DNA from: an uncultured Muribaculaceae bacterium
GTDB taxonomy: Bacteria > Bacteroidota > Bacteroidia > Bacteroidales > Muribaculaceae
Length of the DNA stretch: 46,432 nucleotides
Reading direction: 5' to 3'
NCBI GenBank assembly: GCA_910587915.1
Contig: CAJUOB010000022.1
Coordinates: 1 to 46,432, forward strand
Shown: piece after piece, positions 1 to 7,374 of the stretch
Position numbering within the stretch: the stretch's first letter is position 1
How the letters are laid out: every line of letters starts with the position of its first letter
Made by a program: the position numbers and the translations under genes
The notes under the pieces: model-generated
What the model was told of the DNA's origin: nothing
What the model saw: the letters and a program-made list of their open reading frames with translations, nothing else
The model's database searches: none

Positions 1-2
1 GG

Positions 3-10
3 CAAAATTA
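3..10 (-). promoter_or_regulatory. Promoter -7 box reading out of the window
   Basis: The minus strand reads TAATTTTG, an exact match to the Bacteroidetes -7 consensus TAnnTTTG. It lies just beyond the DUF4252 gene and its hairpin, so it would drive a gene to the left of the window. The upstream -33 element is not clear. Confidence 0.35.
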
Positions 11-28
11 ATGTGGCGGAATTGGCTA

Positions 29-66
29 CAGCAGCCACGGCGTTGTAGATGGTGCCGTGGCTGCTG
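29..66 (-). terminator. Hairpin after the sigma-factor operon
   Basis: A perfect 13-bp stem, with arms at 29-41 and 54-66 around a 12-base loop, sits 8 bases past the stop of the last operon gene. There is no T tract on the minus strand, so it may be a weak or factor-dependent terminator or a 3'-end stabiliser. Confidence 0.4.
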
Positions 67-73
67 GAATGTA

Positions 74-526
74 TCAGCGTTTGGTCGCTTTAATGATGTC
101 CTGAAGGGTGAAAGTACCGGTGATTATGATGACTGTAGTCTCGCTTGGCTCGGTGGCGTACACTATGCATTCGTTCTTGTTGCCATTGCCGGAACGCATC
201 ATTATGTCGACATTCTGCGAGTCCTCTTTCACGGATAGAAGTTTTTCATATTTACTTGTGTCGAGAGCGGTCTTTGCTTTGTTTTTGATCTCGGCGGCTG
301 TCTTGCCTTCGCCGGTAACTACCCATAGCCCGTCGATTTTCGAAGCCAGGGAATTTAAATCGACATCGCCGTCAACGATGTCGAGGTTTCCAGCCATGGA
401 TATCATGGCTTTCGATACATATATGGTTGATGCACCCTGTATTTTTTCGCAGCTTTCAAAGAATGTTTCGGCTTTTGCTGCGAATGCCGATATGCAAAGG
501 ATCAGTAGAAGAATTGCTTTTTTCAT
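74..526 (-). CDS. Exported DUF4252 protein, second copy
   Basis: This is a 150-residue protein with a clear Sec signal peptide (residues 1-19, charged start MKK, hydrophobic core, AKA-type cleavage). The mature part carries the DUF4252 pattern: an aliphatic 'IYVSKAM' segment near residue 35 and a C-terminal 'IIITGTFTLQDI' strand. The family is common in Bacteroidetes and its biochemical role is not known to me. It is the last gene of a four-gene operon and begins 2 bases after the stop of the membrane protein before it. The first gene of the operon is a diverged paralogue. Its place beside an ECF sigma factor suggests a periplasmic or envelope part in the signalling circuit, which is inference. 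Confidence 0.85.
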   Translation of the reverse strand: MKKAILLLILCISAFAAKAETFFESCEKIQGASTIYVSKAMISMAGNLDIVDGDVDLNSLASKIDGLWVVTGEGKTAAEIKNKAKTALDTSKYEKLLSVKEDSQNVDIMMRSGNGNKNECIVYATEPSETTVIIITGTFTLQDIIKATKR

Positions 527-528
527 GA

Positions 529-1029
529 CTATCTGTTTTTATGAGTTTTTAATGTTTGTTCGACTGTCTGTAGAGTTGAGGCGGTTGTCTGTGCGCTGGT
601 CTCCATGGCTGCACATCCTTTCTTCACTGTAGAGGTGAGTAAGGTCAGCGCTTTGATGGTGTGCTCTTTTGCTTCCTCAGGCGATATTTGCTGAGCGGAT
701 GTGTCGGTGCCGAAGAAGTGCACCGAAGCGCTTACGGCCACTGCCAGTATGGCAGCTGCGGCTGCGATGCGGCCGTAGCGGGGACGCAGGCGGCGTTGAA
801 CGGCCTTTACTGTTCGTCGGTCTATCTCTTTCTCTATCTTGAGCCGTAGACTTTCGGGTGCGGTGGTGTCGGAGAATAAAGCCATGAAGGTGGCTTTATC
901 TGTGGCCAGCTCAGGATCGACGTCCTCTTCCAGAAAATATTCGCGCAATATGCGATCCTCGTCGGTAGTCGACTCTCCGGCATAATATTTTGGAAGGATA
1001 CTTTTTATATATTCAGTCTGTATGTTCAT
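529..1029 (-). CDS. Putative one-TM anti-sigma protein
   Basis: This 166-residue protein has an acidic N-terminal half, a basic stretch at about residues 71-86, one hydrophobic Ala/Val-rich membrane segment at about 87-107, and a Thr/Ser/Lys-rich C-terminal tail that would be periplasmic. Its ATG overlaps the sigma-factor stop in an ATGA arrangement at 1026-1029, so translation is probably coupled. Size, topology and position directly after an ECF sigma gene are typical of anti-sigma factors. I see no recognisable zinc-binding HxxxCxxC motif and no FecR signature, so the assignment rests on context and topology. A membrane-anchored regulator of another kind is possible. Confidence 0.7.
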   Translation of the reverse strand: MNIQTEYIKSILPKYYAGESTTDEDRILREYFLEEDVDPELATDKATFMALFSDTTAPESLRLKIEKEIDRRTVKAVQRRLRPRYGRIAAAAAILAVAVSASVHFFGTDTSAQQISPEEAKEHTIKALTLLTSTVKKGCAAMETSAQTTASTLQTVEQTLKTHKNR

Positions 1030-1511
1030 TTTTCGAAGTGTTTACGGATTGTGGCGCGTGCACGGCTTAGCAGTACTCTGATATTTCCGGCAGATAGGCC
1101 GGTGACTTGTTCGATTTCATCCATTTCGCAGCCTTGGAAATCGCGCATGGCCAGGACTGTGCGCTGATTTTCAGGCAAGGTGGCTGCTATGGACTCCAGG
1201 CGTCGCGCTGTGTCGGCCGCCTCTATCTCCTGTTCGGTCGATGTTTCCGCGGCCAGAGGATATGCCGGATCGAGGCTCTCGGCATGTCGGCGCGAACGTA
1301 TCAGTGTCAGTGCGGCATTTCTGGCGGCTGCCACGCAGTAGGCCTGTGTGTTGGTCACGGCGTCGAGTTTGTCGCGGCTCTCCCATAGCTTGATGGCTGC
1401 GTCCTGCACGGCATCGGAGGCGTCGGCGCTGTTTCCGCAGAGCACGAGTGCCACCCGGTACATTGCATCGAGGTGAGTGCATATCTTGCTTTTGAAATCG
1501 GTTGCGGTCAT
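1026..1511 (-). CDS. ECF-type RNA polymerase sigma factor
   Basis: This 161-residue sigma-70 family protein has the ECF layout. Region 2 spans about residues 10-80, with the 'DAVQDAAIKLWE' core-binding helix. An acidic linker follows, then region 4 at about 110-160 with 'LPENQRTVLAMRDFQG' and the helix-turn-helix 'EIEQVTGLSAGNIRVLLSRA'. I place the start at 1511 because that ATG overlaps the preceding stop as ATGA; an ATG four codons upstream (1523) is possible but less likely. It would direct RNA polymerase to a small regulon, perhaps including its own operon. The next gene encodes a candidate membrane anti-sigma partner. Confidence 0.93.
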   Translation of the reverse strand: MTATDFKSKICTHLDAMYRVALVLCGNSADASDAVQDAAIKLWESRDKLDAVTNTQAYCVAAARNAALTLIRSRRHAESLDPAYPLAAETSTEQEIEAADTARRLESIAATLPENQRTVLAMRDFQGCEMDEIEQVTGLSAGNIRVLLSRARATIRKHFEK

Positions 1512-1963
1512 TTGTCGTCGCAAATTTTCTTGAGGTCGTCGGCTGTGAACTTTCCGGAAATCTCAATGAACGAGCAATCGGCGCTGTCGGTGGCGAGAAT
1601 GTAGAGGTTCTTGAACGTTTTGCCGTCGGCATGCGAGAATATTCTCACTTTGCTGCCGTCATCCTTCACATTGATGAGTTCCTCGAGTCCGGATGTTTCG
1701 CTGGCAAGACGCCGGTCGAAGCGGGCGCGGTCGGCTGCTTTTATGCCGGATATCTCGAGTACTTTCACACCGGATACTTTTCCGGCCATAGGCACATCAT
1801 TGATGCCGCCTGTGGCGCGGGCCAGCCACATGAGAAAGCGTGGCACTTTCACATACTCGGCATTTTCTACATTTTTGAATTCCTCGAAGATTTTTCCGGG
1901 GTCGCCGGCCGACGCGCTGAGCGATACGGCGGAGAGGATGATAAGGGAGTAGATGAGTTTCAT
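1508..1963 (-). CDS. Exported DUF4252 protein, first copy
   Basis: This 151-residue protein starts with a Sec signal peptide (MKLIYSLII, cleavage near SASA-GD at residues 17-19) and has DUF4252-like strands, including 'VKVLEISGI' and the C-terminal 'SFIEISGKFTADDLKKI'. It opens the operon, and its TGA overlaps the sigma-factor ATG. The open frame extends upstream to 2059, but that segment crosses the divergent promoter region and lacks a signal peptide, so 1963 is the better start. Having exported DUF4252 genes at both ends of a sigma/anti-sigma pair suggests they act in the same envelope pathway. The function itself is unknown. Confidence 0.85.
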   Translation of the reverse strand: MKLIYSLIILSAVSLSASAGDPGKIFEEFKNVENAEYVKVPRFLMWLARATGGINDVPMAGKVSGVKVLEISGIKAADRARFDRRLASETSGLEELINVKDDGSKVRIFSHADGKTFKNLYILATDSADCSFIEISGKFTADDLKKICDDK

Positions 1964-2002
1964 TGTTGTGGTGTTTTGACATGTAGACTGAGCCAAGCTC
2001 TG

Positions 2003-2010
2003 TAAAGTTA
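2003..2010 (-). promoter_or_regulatory. Probable -7 box for the sigma-factor operon
   Basis: The minus strand reads TAACTTTA, seven of eight positions of TAnnTTTG, about 40 bases before the DUF4252 start at 1963. It is back to back with the dxr promoter. No clear -33 element is visible. Confidence 0.35.
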
Positions 2011-2032
2011 CAAAAAACTCCGTATTTTTTTG

Positions 2033-2040
2033 TACTTTTG
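2033..2040 (+). promoter_or_regulatory. dxr promoter -7 box
   Basis: TACTTTTG matches TAnnTTTG exactly, preceded by a T-rich run. Transcription would begin near 2044, downstream of the ATG at 2038, which supports the GTG at 2065 as the dxr start. Confidence 0.6.
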
Positions 2041-2064
2041 CACTCACAACCAATCTCACGCACT

Positions 2065-3234
2065 GTGAACGACTCAGTTAAGAATATCGCAGTTCTCGGC
2101 GCCACCGGTTCGATAGGGCGTCAGACACTTGACATAATCGCATCTCACCCCGAGCGCTACCGCGCCGTGGTGCTTACTGCCGGATCGAAGGTCGACAAAC
2201 TGATAGAGGCCGCCTTAGTACATCGGCCCCGGCGCGTTGTAATCGGTCAGACCGCGCTACTTCCTGAGCTTGAAGCTGCTCTTTCTCCTCTTGGCATAGA
2301 GTGCGCGGCAGGCGATGAGGCGCTTGCGGAATGTGTCGATGCCGATGATGTCGATATTGTTGTCACCGCTACTGTTGGCTACAGTGGGCTGATGCCTACG
2401 GTCCGAGCCATCAAGGGCGGCAAGGATATAGCGCTTGCAAATAAGGAGACACTCGTTGTTGCCGGAGAGATGATCAACCGCATGCTCTCGCAGTCGGACT
2501 CCAAGATATATCCTGTCGACTCCGAGCATTCGGCCATAGCCCAGTGTCTTGCCGGTGAGGATATGTCGCGTGTGCGCAGACTGCTTATCACTGCCTCGGG
2601 CGGCCCGTTCCGCACATGGAGTGCAGAGAGAATGGCCGTAGCGACTGCTGCCGATGCCCTCAAGCATCCTAACTGGAGTATGGGCCGGAAGATAACAATC
2701 GATTCGGCAACGATGATGAACAAGGCTTTCGAAATAATCGAGGCACACTATCTTTTCGGGGTGGAACCATCGCGCATCGAGGCTGTGGTGCACCCGCAAT
2801 CCATAGTTCATTCGATGGTTGAGTTTGTCGACGGTGCTGTAAAGGCCCAGATGGGACTTCCCGACATGCATCTGCCTATCGCCTATGCTCTCGGATGTCA
2901 TGCACGTCTCGATGGTGCCAGCGGCCATATGAGCCTTACCGATTACTCCAATCTCACTTTCGAGGCTCCCGATACCGATCGTTTCCCTTGTCTTGCATTG
3001 GCAAAGACCGCACTCGAGCGTCGTGGCAACACCGCATGCGTCATAAATGCGGCCAATGAAGTGGCCGTGGCCGAGTTCCTCGATGGAACTATCCGTTTCG
3101 GACAGATCTACGACGTTATCGAGCGTACACTTGCTTCGGTTCCGTTTGTAGCTGTGCCCGAATTTGACGACTATGTGGCGTCGAATGCAGAAGCGCGGGC
3201 GAAAGCTGCCGAAGTGATTAAATCCCTGAATTAA
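2065..3234 (+). CDS. dxr: 1-deoxy-D-xylulose 5-phosphate reductoisomerase
   Basis: Dxr converts 1-deoxy-D-xylulose 5-phosphate to 2-C-methyl-D-erythritol 4-phosphate with NADPH, the committed step of the MEP isoprenoid pathway in the cytoplasm. The N-terminal NADPH-binding loop reads 'LGATGSIGRQTLDII'. Later come 'LANKETLV', the metal and substrate motif 'VDSEHSAI', 'SGGPFR', 'MGRKITIDSATMMNK' and 'VHPQSIVHSMVEF', all family signatures. I prefer the GTG at 2065 (389 residues, usual family length) because the in-frame ATG at 2038 overlaps the promoter box. The rseP-like gene follows after 22 bases and is probably cotranscribed. Confidence 0.96.
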   Translation: MNDSVKNIAVLGATGSIGRQTLDIIASHPERYRAVVLTAGSKVDKLIEAALVHRPRRVVIGQTALLPELEAALSPLGIECAAGDEALAECVDADDVDIVVTATVGYSGLMPTVRAIKGGKDIALANKETLVVAGEMINRMLSQSDSKIYPVDSEHSAIAQCLAGEDMSRVRRLLITASGGPFRTWSAERMAVATAADALKHPNWSMGRKITIDSATMMNKAFEIIEAHYLFGVEPSRIEAVVHPQSIVHSMVEFVDGAVKAQMGLPDMHLPIAYALGCHARLDGASGHMSLTDYSNLTFEAPDTDRFPCLALAKTALERRGNTACVINAANEVAVAEFLDGTIRFGQIYDVIERTLASVPFVAVPEFDDYVASNAEARAKAAEVIKSLN

Positions 3235-3256
3235 TTAACCTATAAATACCATCTCT

Positions 3257-4702
3257 TTGGATATACTTGTAAAAGCGGCTCAGTTGGTGCTGGCTCTTGT
3301 GATACTGGTGACAGTACACGAGTTCGGACACTATATATTTGCCCGCATATTCGGCGTGAAAGTCACACGCTTCTATCTTTTCTTTAATCCGTGGTTTTCC
3401 ATACTCCGCTACGACCCCATGAAGGGTACTCTCGAATTCATGGCCCGTGGCGAGCGCAAGGACGGTACTTGGCCCAAACCATTGGCAACATGGCAAGTCG
3501 GTAAACCACACGCACCGCGTCCGGATGGAAAGCCTACATGGCGCGACACCATCTATGGACTCGGATGGCTTCCATTGGGCGGATATTGTGCTATTGCCGG
3601 TATGGTCGATGAGACGCAGGATAGCAGCAAACTTGCTGCAGAGCCTCAGGACTGGGAGCTGCGCAGCAAGCCGGCATGGCAGCGTCTGTGTGTCATGGCC
3701 GCTGGCGTGGTACTCAATTTTGTGCTGGCCATATGTATATATATAGGTATAGCATTCCATTGGGGCGATGATGTGGTTGCATTTCAAGACATGAGCGAGG
3801 GAATGAACTTCTGTCCCGAACTTAAAGAAGCCGGATTCCGCGACGGCGATATCCTGCAGACTCTCAATGGAAAGCCGCTTGAAGCTGCCGATTATTCAGC
3901 CGGCTGGGACATGTTGCAGCCTGGCGCGCGTGTAGGTGTGCTCCGCGATGGTTCGCCGGTCGAAGTGACTGTCCCCGATGAAGTTATCTGTGCACTTGTG
4001 GCACAGGGCAAGGATGCCCAGCCCATGACGGTGCGTGTGCCTGTGGTCGTGGGCAAGACTGCGGCCGGTGGCAATGCTGCCAAAGCCGGTCTGCAACAGT
4101 TCGATCGCATCATTTCGGTCGATACTGCATCGACCCGCACCATCGATGTATTTCTTGCCGCATTGACTTCCCGCAAAGGTGAAACAGTACCTCTTGGAAT
4201 CGTCCGTGGCGATAGCACGCTGTCTATTCCCGTGGAAATAAGCGACGGTGGTAAAATCGGTATCCAGATGTTGAACCCGCTCGATATATTCGACCGTACC
4301 CGCATCGAATACTCTTTCTTCGAGTCCATACCTCGTGGATGGGAAATAGGCACATCGCAACTTTCCAACTACGTGTCGTCGCTTGGGCTGGTATTTACCA
4401 AAGAAGGAGCCCAGAGCCTTGGAGGCTTCGCCACACTCGGCGATTTATTCCCTACCAAGTGGAATTGGATGTCGTTCTGGCAGATTACGGCATTCCTGTC
4501 CATAATTCTCGCCTTCATGAATATAATTCCCATACCGGCTCTCGACGGTGGCTATATCCTCTTCCTTTTGGTAGAGATTGTGACTCGCCGGAAGCCTTCC
4601 GACCGTTTCCTTGAGATTGCCAATACCATAGGCTTCTTCTTCCTGCTGGCACTTCTGTTCTATGCCAACGGAAACGACCTCTACCGCATCTTCCTCAAGT
4701 AA
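3257..4702 (+). CDS. rseP: RseP-type site-2 membrane metalloprotease
   Basis: This 481-residue inner-membrane protein belongs to the M50 family. The zinc motif HEFGH is at residues 21-25 in the first membrane helix, and the third ligand lies in the 'PALDGG' motif near residue 430. Between them are a second membrane segment near 155 and a periplasmic region with PDZ-like sequences ('AGFRDGDILQTLNG', 'AGLQQFDRIISVD'). RseP enzymes cut membrane-bound anti-sigma factors or signal peptides within the bilayer. The start appears to be TTG at 3257: no ATG or GTG lies between the in-frame stop at 3236 and the HEFGH motif. A link to the anti-sigma gene at 529-1029 is tempting but unproven. Confidence 0.92.
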   Translation: MDILVKAAQLVLALVILVTVHEFGHYIFARIFGVKVTRFYLFFNPWFSILRYDPMKGTLEFMARGERKDGTWPKPLATWQVGKPHAPRPDGKPTWRDTIYGLGWLPLGGYCAIAGMVDETQDSSKLAAEPQDWELRSKPAWQRLCVMAAGVVLNFVLAICIYIGIAFHWGDDVVAFQDMSEGMNFCPELKEAGFRDGDILQTLNGKPLEAADYSAGWDMLQPGARVGVLRDGSPVEVTVPDEVICALVAQGKDAQPMTVRVPVVVGKTAAGGNAAKAGLQQFDRIISVDTASTRTIDVFLAALTSRKGETVPLGIVRGDSTLSIPVEISDGGKIGIQMLNPLDIFDRTRIEYSFFESIPRGWEIGTSQLSNYVSSLGLVFTKEGAQSLGGFATLGDLFPTKWNWMSFWQITAFLSIILAFMNIIPIPALDGGYILFLLVEIVTRRKPSDRFLEIANTIGFFFLLALLFYANGNDLYRIFLK

Positions 4703-4754
4703 TATGCCGGTTTGCGACATATCTAAATATTAACTCATAATTACACGCTGATAT

Positions 4755-5951
4755 ATGGAATTGCCAGTGCTGCGGCTACGCCGCGGAAAAGAAGAATCGC
4801 TCGACCGTTTTCATCCCTGGGTATTTTCCGGGGCTTTGGAGAAGATGCCCGGTGAGGGCGACGGCATAGAAGAAGGCGACCTCGTGCTTGTGAAAGCTTC
4901 CGATGGGCGTATTGTCGGAACCGGTCATTTTCAGGTTGGCAGCATTGCCGTGCGCATGCTCACTTTCGGCGATAAGGAAATTGTCGACGATGCTTTCTAC
5001 CGTCGTCGTCTCGAAGGCGCTCTCGGTCTGCGCAAGGCTCTTGGCTTTCCTTCGGCCGCTACCGATGCGTTCCGTCTGGTGCACGGCGAAGGCGATTTCT
5101 TGCCGGGACTGGTGGTCGATGTATATGGCGACACTGCCGTTATGCAGGCGCATTCTCCCGGCATGCATTTTGCTCGTAATGTAGTAGCCCGCGAACTGGT
5201 GGCTCTGCCCGGGCTCGGTGTCGACAATGTGTACTATAAGTCGGAGACAACTCTTCCCTATAAGGCACATCTCGATCCTCAGAACGATTATATTGTTGGA
5301 TCGTACACTCACGATGTGGCTACCGAGAATGGCCTGAAATTCCATATCGATTGGCTTCGTGGGCAGAAAACCGGTTTCTTTGTCGATCAGCGCGACAACC
5401 GCTCTCTTCTGGGCCGGTACAGTGCTGGGCGCAGTGTGCTGAATATGTTCTGCTACACCGGTGGATTTTCGGTCTATGCACTTGCTGGCGGAGCTCGCGA
5501 GGTAGTGTCGGTCGATTCTTCGGCCAAAGCCATCAGTCTCACCGACGCTAACGTGGAGCTGAACTTCCCCGGAGATACACGCCACACATCGCAAGCTATC
5601 GATGCTTTCAAATATCTCGACGCTATGGAAGCCGGCCGTCACGATCTAATAATCCTCGACCCTCCGGCATTTGCCAAGCATCGCAGTGCTCTTCGCAATG
5701 CCCTTCAAGGTTACCGCAGGCTCAATGCGCGCGCATTCGAGAAGATAGCCCCGGGTGGCATCCTCTTCACTTTCTCGTGCTCTCAGGCGGTGAACCGCGA
5801 GCAGTTCCGTCTGGCGGTGTTCAGCGCCGCTGCGCAGAGTCGCCGACGTGTGCGGATTCTGCATCAGCTCACACAGCCAGCCGATCATCCTGTGAATATA
5901 TACCATCCCGAAGGTGAATACCTCAAGGGACTCGTGCTCTACGTGGAATGA
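4755..5951 (+). CDS. rlmI: RlmI-type 23S rRNA cytosine methyltransferase
   Basis: This 398-residue class I SAM-dependent methyltransferase has an N-terminal PUA-like domain (about residues 1-80, beginning 'LPVLRLRRGKEE') and an EEHEE-type middle region. The Rossmann methyltransferase domain includes the SAM loop 'VLNMFCYTGGFSVYAL' and the catalytic-region motif 'DLIILDPPAFAKH' near residue 297. RlmI makes 5-methylcytosine in 23S rRNA in E. coli, and this family also includes RlmK-type enzymes, so the exact target base is not certain. Its TGA overlaps the rlmH ATG in an ATGA arrangement, coupling two ribosome-modification genes. Confidence 0.9.
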   Translation: MELPVLRLRRGKEESLDRFHPWVFSGALEKMPGEGDGIEEGDLVLVKASDGRIVGTGHFQVGSIAVRMLTFGDKEIVDDAFYRRRLEGALGLRKALGFPSAATDAFRLVHGEGDFLPGLVVDVYGDTAVMQAHSPGMHFARNVVARELVALPGLGVDNVYYKSETTLPYKAHLDPQNDYIVGSYTHDVATENGLKFHIDWLRGQKTGFFVDQRDNRSLLGRYSAGRSVLNMFCYTGGFSVYALAGGAREVVSVDSSAKAISLTDANVELNFPGDTRHTSQAIDAFKYLDAMEAGRHDLIILDPPAFAKHRSALRNALQGYRRLNARAFEKIAPGGILFTFSCSQAVNREQFRLAVFSAAAQSRRRVRILHQLTQPADHPVNIYHPEGEYLKGLVLYVE

Positions 5952-6415
5952 AGATAAAACTGCTGTGTGTAGGAGCTGTGCGCGACAATTCCATCGCCGC
6001 GGCAATCGATATGTATGCCAAGCGGATACCGCACTATTGGCCTTTTTCGATGGTATGCATACCCGACGTCCGTGGTGCCCGCGATCCCAAGGGACAGAAG
6101 GCACTCGAGGGTGCAAAGATTCTCGCAGAGACGGCTCCCGGAGATTTCCTGATGTTGCTCGATGAACGAGGAAAACAGTATACATCGCGTCAATGGGCTG
6201 ATTTCCTGCAGCGGAAGAGTGTCGAGCTGCCTCGCTCGCTGGTGCTTGCTGTCGGAGGCCCGTATGGCTTCTCACCCGAGGTCTACGATCGCTCCGATGC
6301 CATGATTTCATTGTCGAACATGACATTTCCTCATGAACTCGTGCGTCTTTTTGCTGTGGAGCAAATATACCGTGCGGGTACTATTCTGCGTGGCGAGCCT
6401 TATCATCACGACTAA
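5948..6415 (+). CDS. rlmH: 23S rRNA pseudouridine-1915 N3-methyltransferase
   Basis: RlmH is a small SPOUT-family enzyme that methylates pseudouridine 1915 in helix 69 of 23S rRNA on the assembled 70S ribosome. This 155-residue protein has the usual full length. It begins 'MKIKLLCVGAVRD', carries the SAM-binding trefoil-knot motif 'LAVGGPYGF' near residue 101, and ends with the conserved 'SLSNMTFPHELVRLF' and 'GEPYHHD' segments. The start overlaps the rlmI stop by 4 bases. A promoter box for the next gene lies 49 bases downstream. Confidence 0.96.
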   Translation: MKIKLLCVGAVRDNSIAAAIDMYAKRIPHYWPFSMVCIPDVRGARDPKGQKALEGAKILAETAPGDFLMLLDERGKQYTSRQWADFLQRKSVELPRSLVLAVGGPYGFSPEVYDRSDAMISLSNMTFPHELVRLFAVEQIYRAGTILRGEPYHHD

Positions 6416-6463
6416 TATTGCGACAGCTTGCGAGCGGCGGGCTCAACTTCCGTTTTTTTTTGC

Positions 6464-6471
6464 TAATTTTG
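6464..6471 (+). promoter_or_regulatory. rfbD promoter -7 box
   Basis: TAATTTTG matches TAnnTTTG exactly, after an eight-plus T run, 22 bases before the rfbD ATG. The -33 element is unclear. It probably starts the transcript that includes prfC and perhaps the surface-sugar genes beyond. Confidence 0.55.
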
Positions 6472-6492
6472 CGGTGAGTATATGAAAAACAT

Positions 6493-7374
6493 ATGGCAAA
6501 GATTTTAGTTACCGGAAGTGAAGGCCAGTTGGGACATGAGCTACGTAGTGTCCTCGAGCGCGTCATGCCCGGTGTGACAACATACGTGGACCGTGCCGAC
6601 ATCGATCTAACCGACCGTGATGCCGTCGAAACCCTGCTGCGAGATGGCAATTTCACTCATGTTGTGAACTGTGCCGCCTACACGGCTGTGGACCGTGCGG
6701 AGGAAGAAAAACTGCAGTGCAAGGAAGCGAATGTAGGTATTCCGTCGAATCTCGGCCGGCTTGCCGACGAGCTCAATCTGAGAATAATCCACATATCCAC
6801 CGACTACGTCTTCGACGGCCATACCTGGATACCCTACACCGAGGGCGACAAGCCTGAGCCTCTGTCGGTATATGGCACTACCAAGCGCAAAGGCGAGACC
6901 GCTTTGATGGGCCTCGCGCCTACCGCTATGATTATACGCACCGGATGGCTCTACTCCCCCTACGGACATAATTTCTTGAAGACAGTATTGAAGCTTGCCG
7001 CCAAGGAAAATCGCATGACAATGGTGGCCGATCAAACTGGTACACCCACCTATGCGGCCGATTTGGCCGAGGCTATAGTGGCCATTCTCAGCTCAAAGCA
7101 CTGGACTCCCGGCATATTTCACTATTCCAACGAGGGCGTTGCGTCGTGGTACGATTTTGCCGTCGCTGTCCTCGAAGAGAGTGGATTGTCCGACAAAGCC
7201 GCCATGGTAGAGTCTATGCTTACGGTCGATTATCCCACTCCTGCCACACGGCCTTACTATTCGGTGCTGTGCAAGGCTAAAATCAAGGCTACGTATGGCC
7301 TGAAAATCCCACATTGGCGCGAGGCTTTGCGCCGCTGCATTTCCCAAATGTCAACCATTAAAGACAATGGCTAA
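6493..7374 (+). CDS. rfbD: dTDP-4-dehydrorhamnose reductase
   Basis: RfbD reduces dTDP-4-dehydro-L-rhamnose to dTDP-L-rhamnose with NAD(P)H, the last step of rhamnose donor synthesis for surface polysaccharides. This 293-residue extended short-chain dehydrogenase has the nucleotide loop 'VTGSEGQLGHEL' near residue 6, 'NCAAYTAVDRAE', 'HISTDYVFDG' and the catalytic pair Tyr127/Lys131 in 'SVYGTTKRKGE'. Its 3' end overlaps prfC by 8 bases. The other rhamnose genes (rfbA, rfbB, rfbC) are not in this window. An ATG at 6482 is out of frame and stops quickly, so 6493 is the start. Confidence 0.95.
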   Translation: MAKILVTGSEGQLGHELRSVLERVMPGVTTYVDRADIDLTDRDAVETLLRDGNFTHVVNCAAYTAVDRAEEEKLQCKEANVGIPSNLGRLADELNLRIIHISTDYVFDGHTWIPYTEGDKPEPLSVYGTTKRKGETALMGLAPTAMIIRTGWLYSPYGHNFLKTVLKLAAKENRMTMVADQTGTPTYAADLAEAIVAILSSKHWTPGIFHYSNEGVASWYDFAVAVLEESGLSDKAAMVESMLTVDYPTPATRPYYSVLCKAKIKATYGLKIPHWREALRRCISQMSTIKDNG

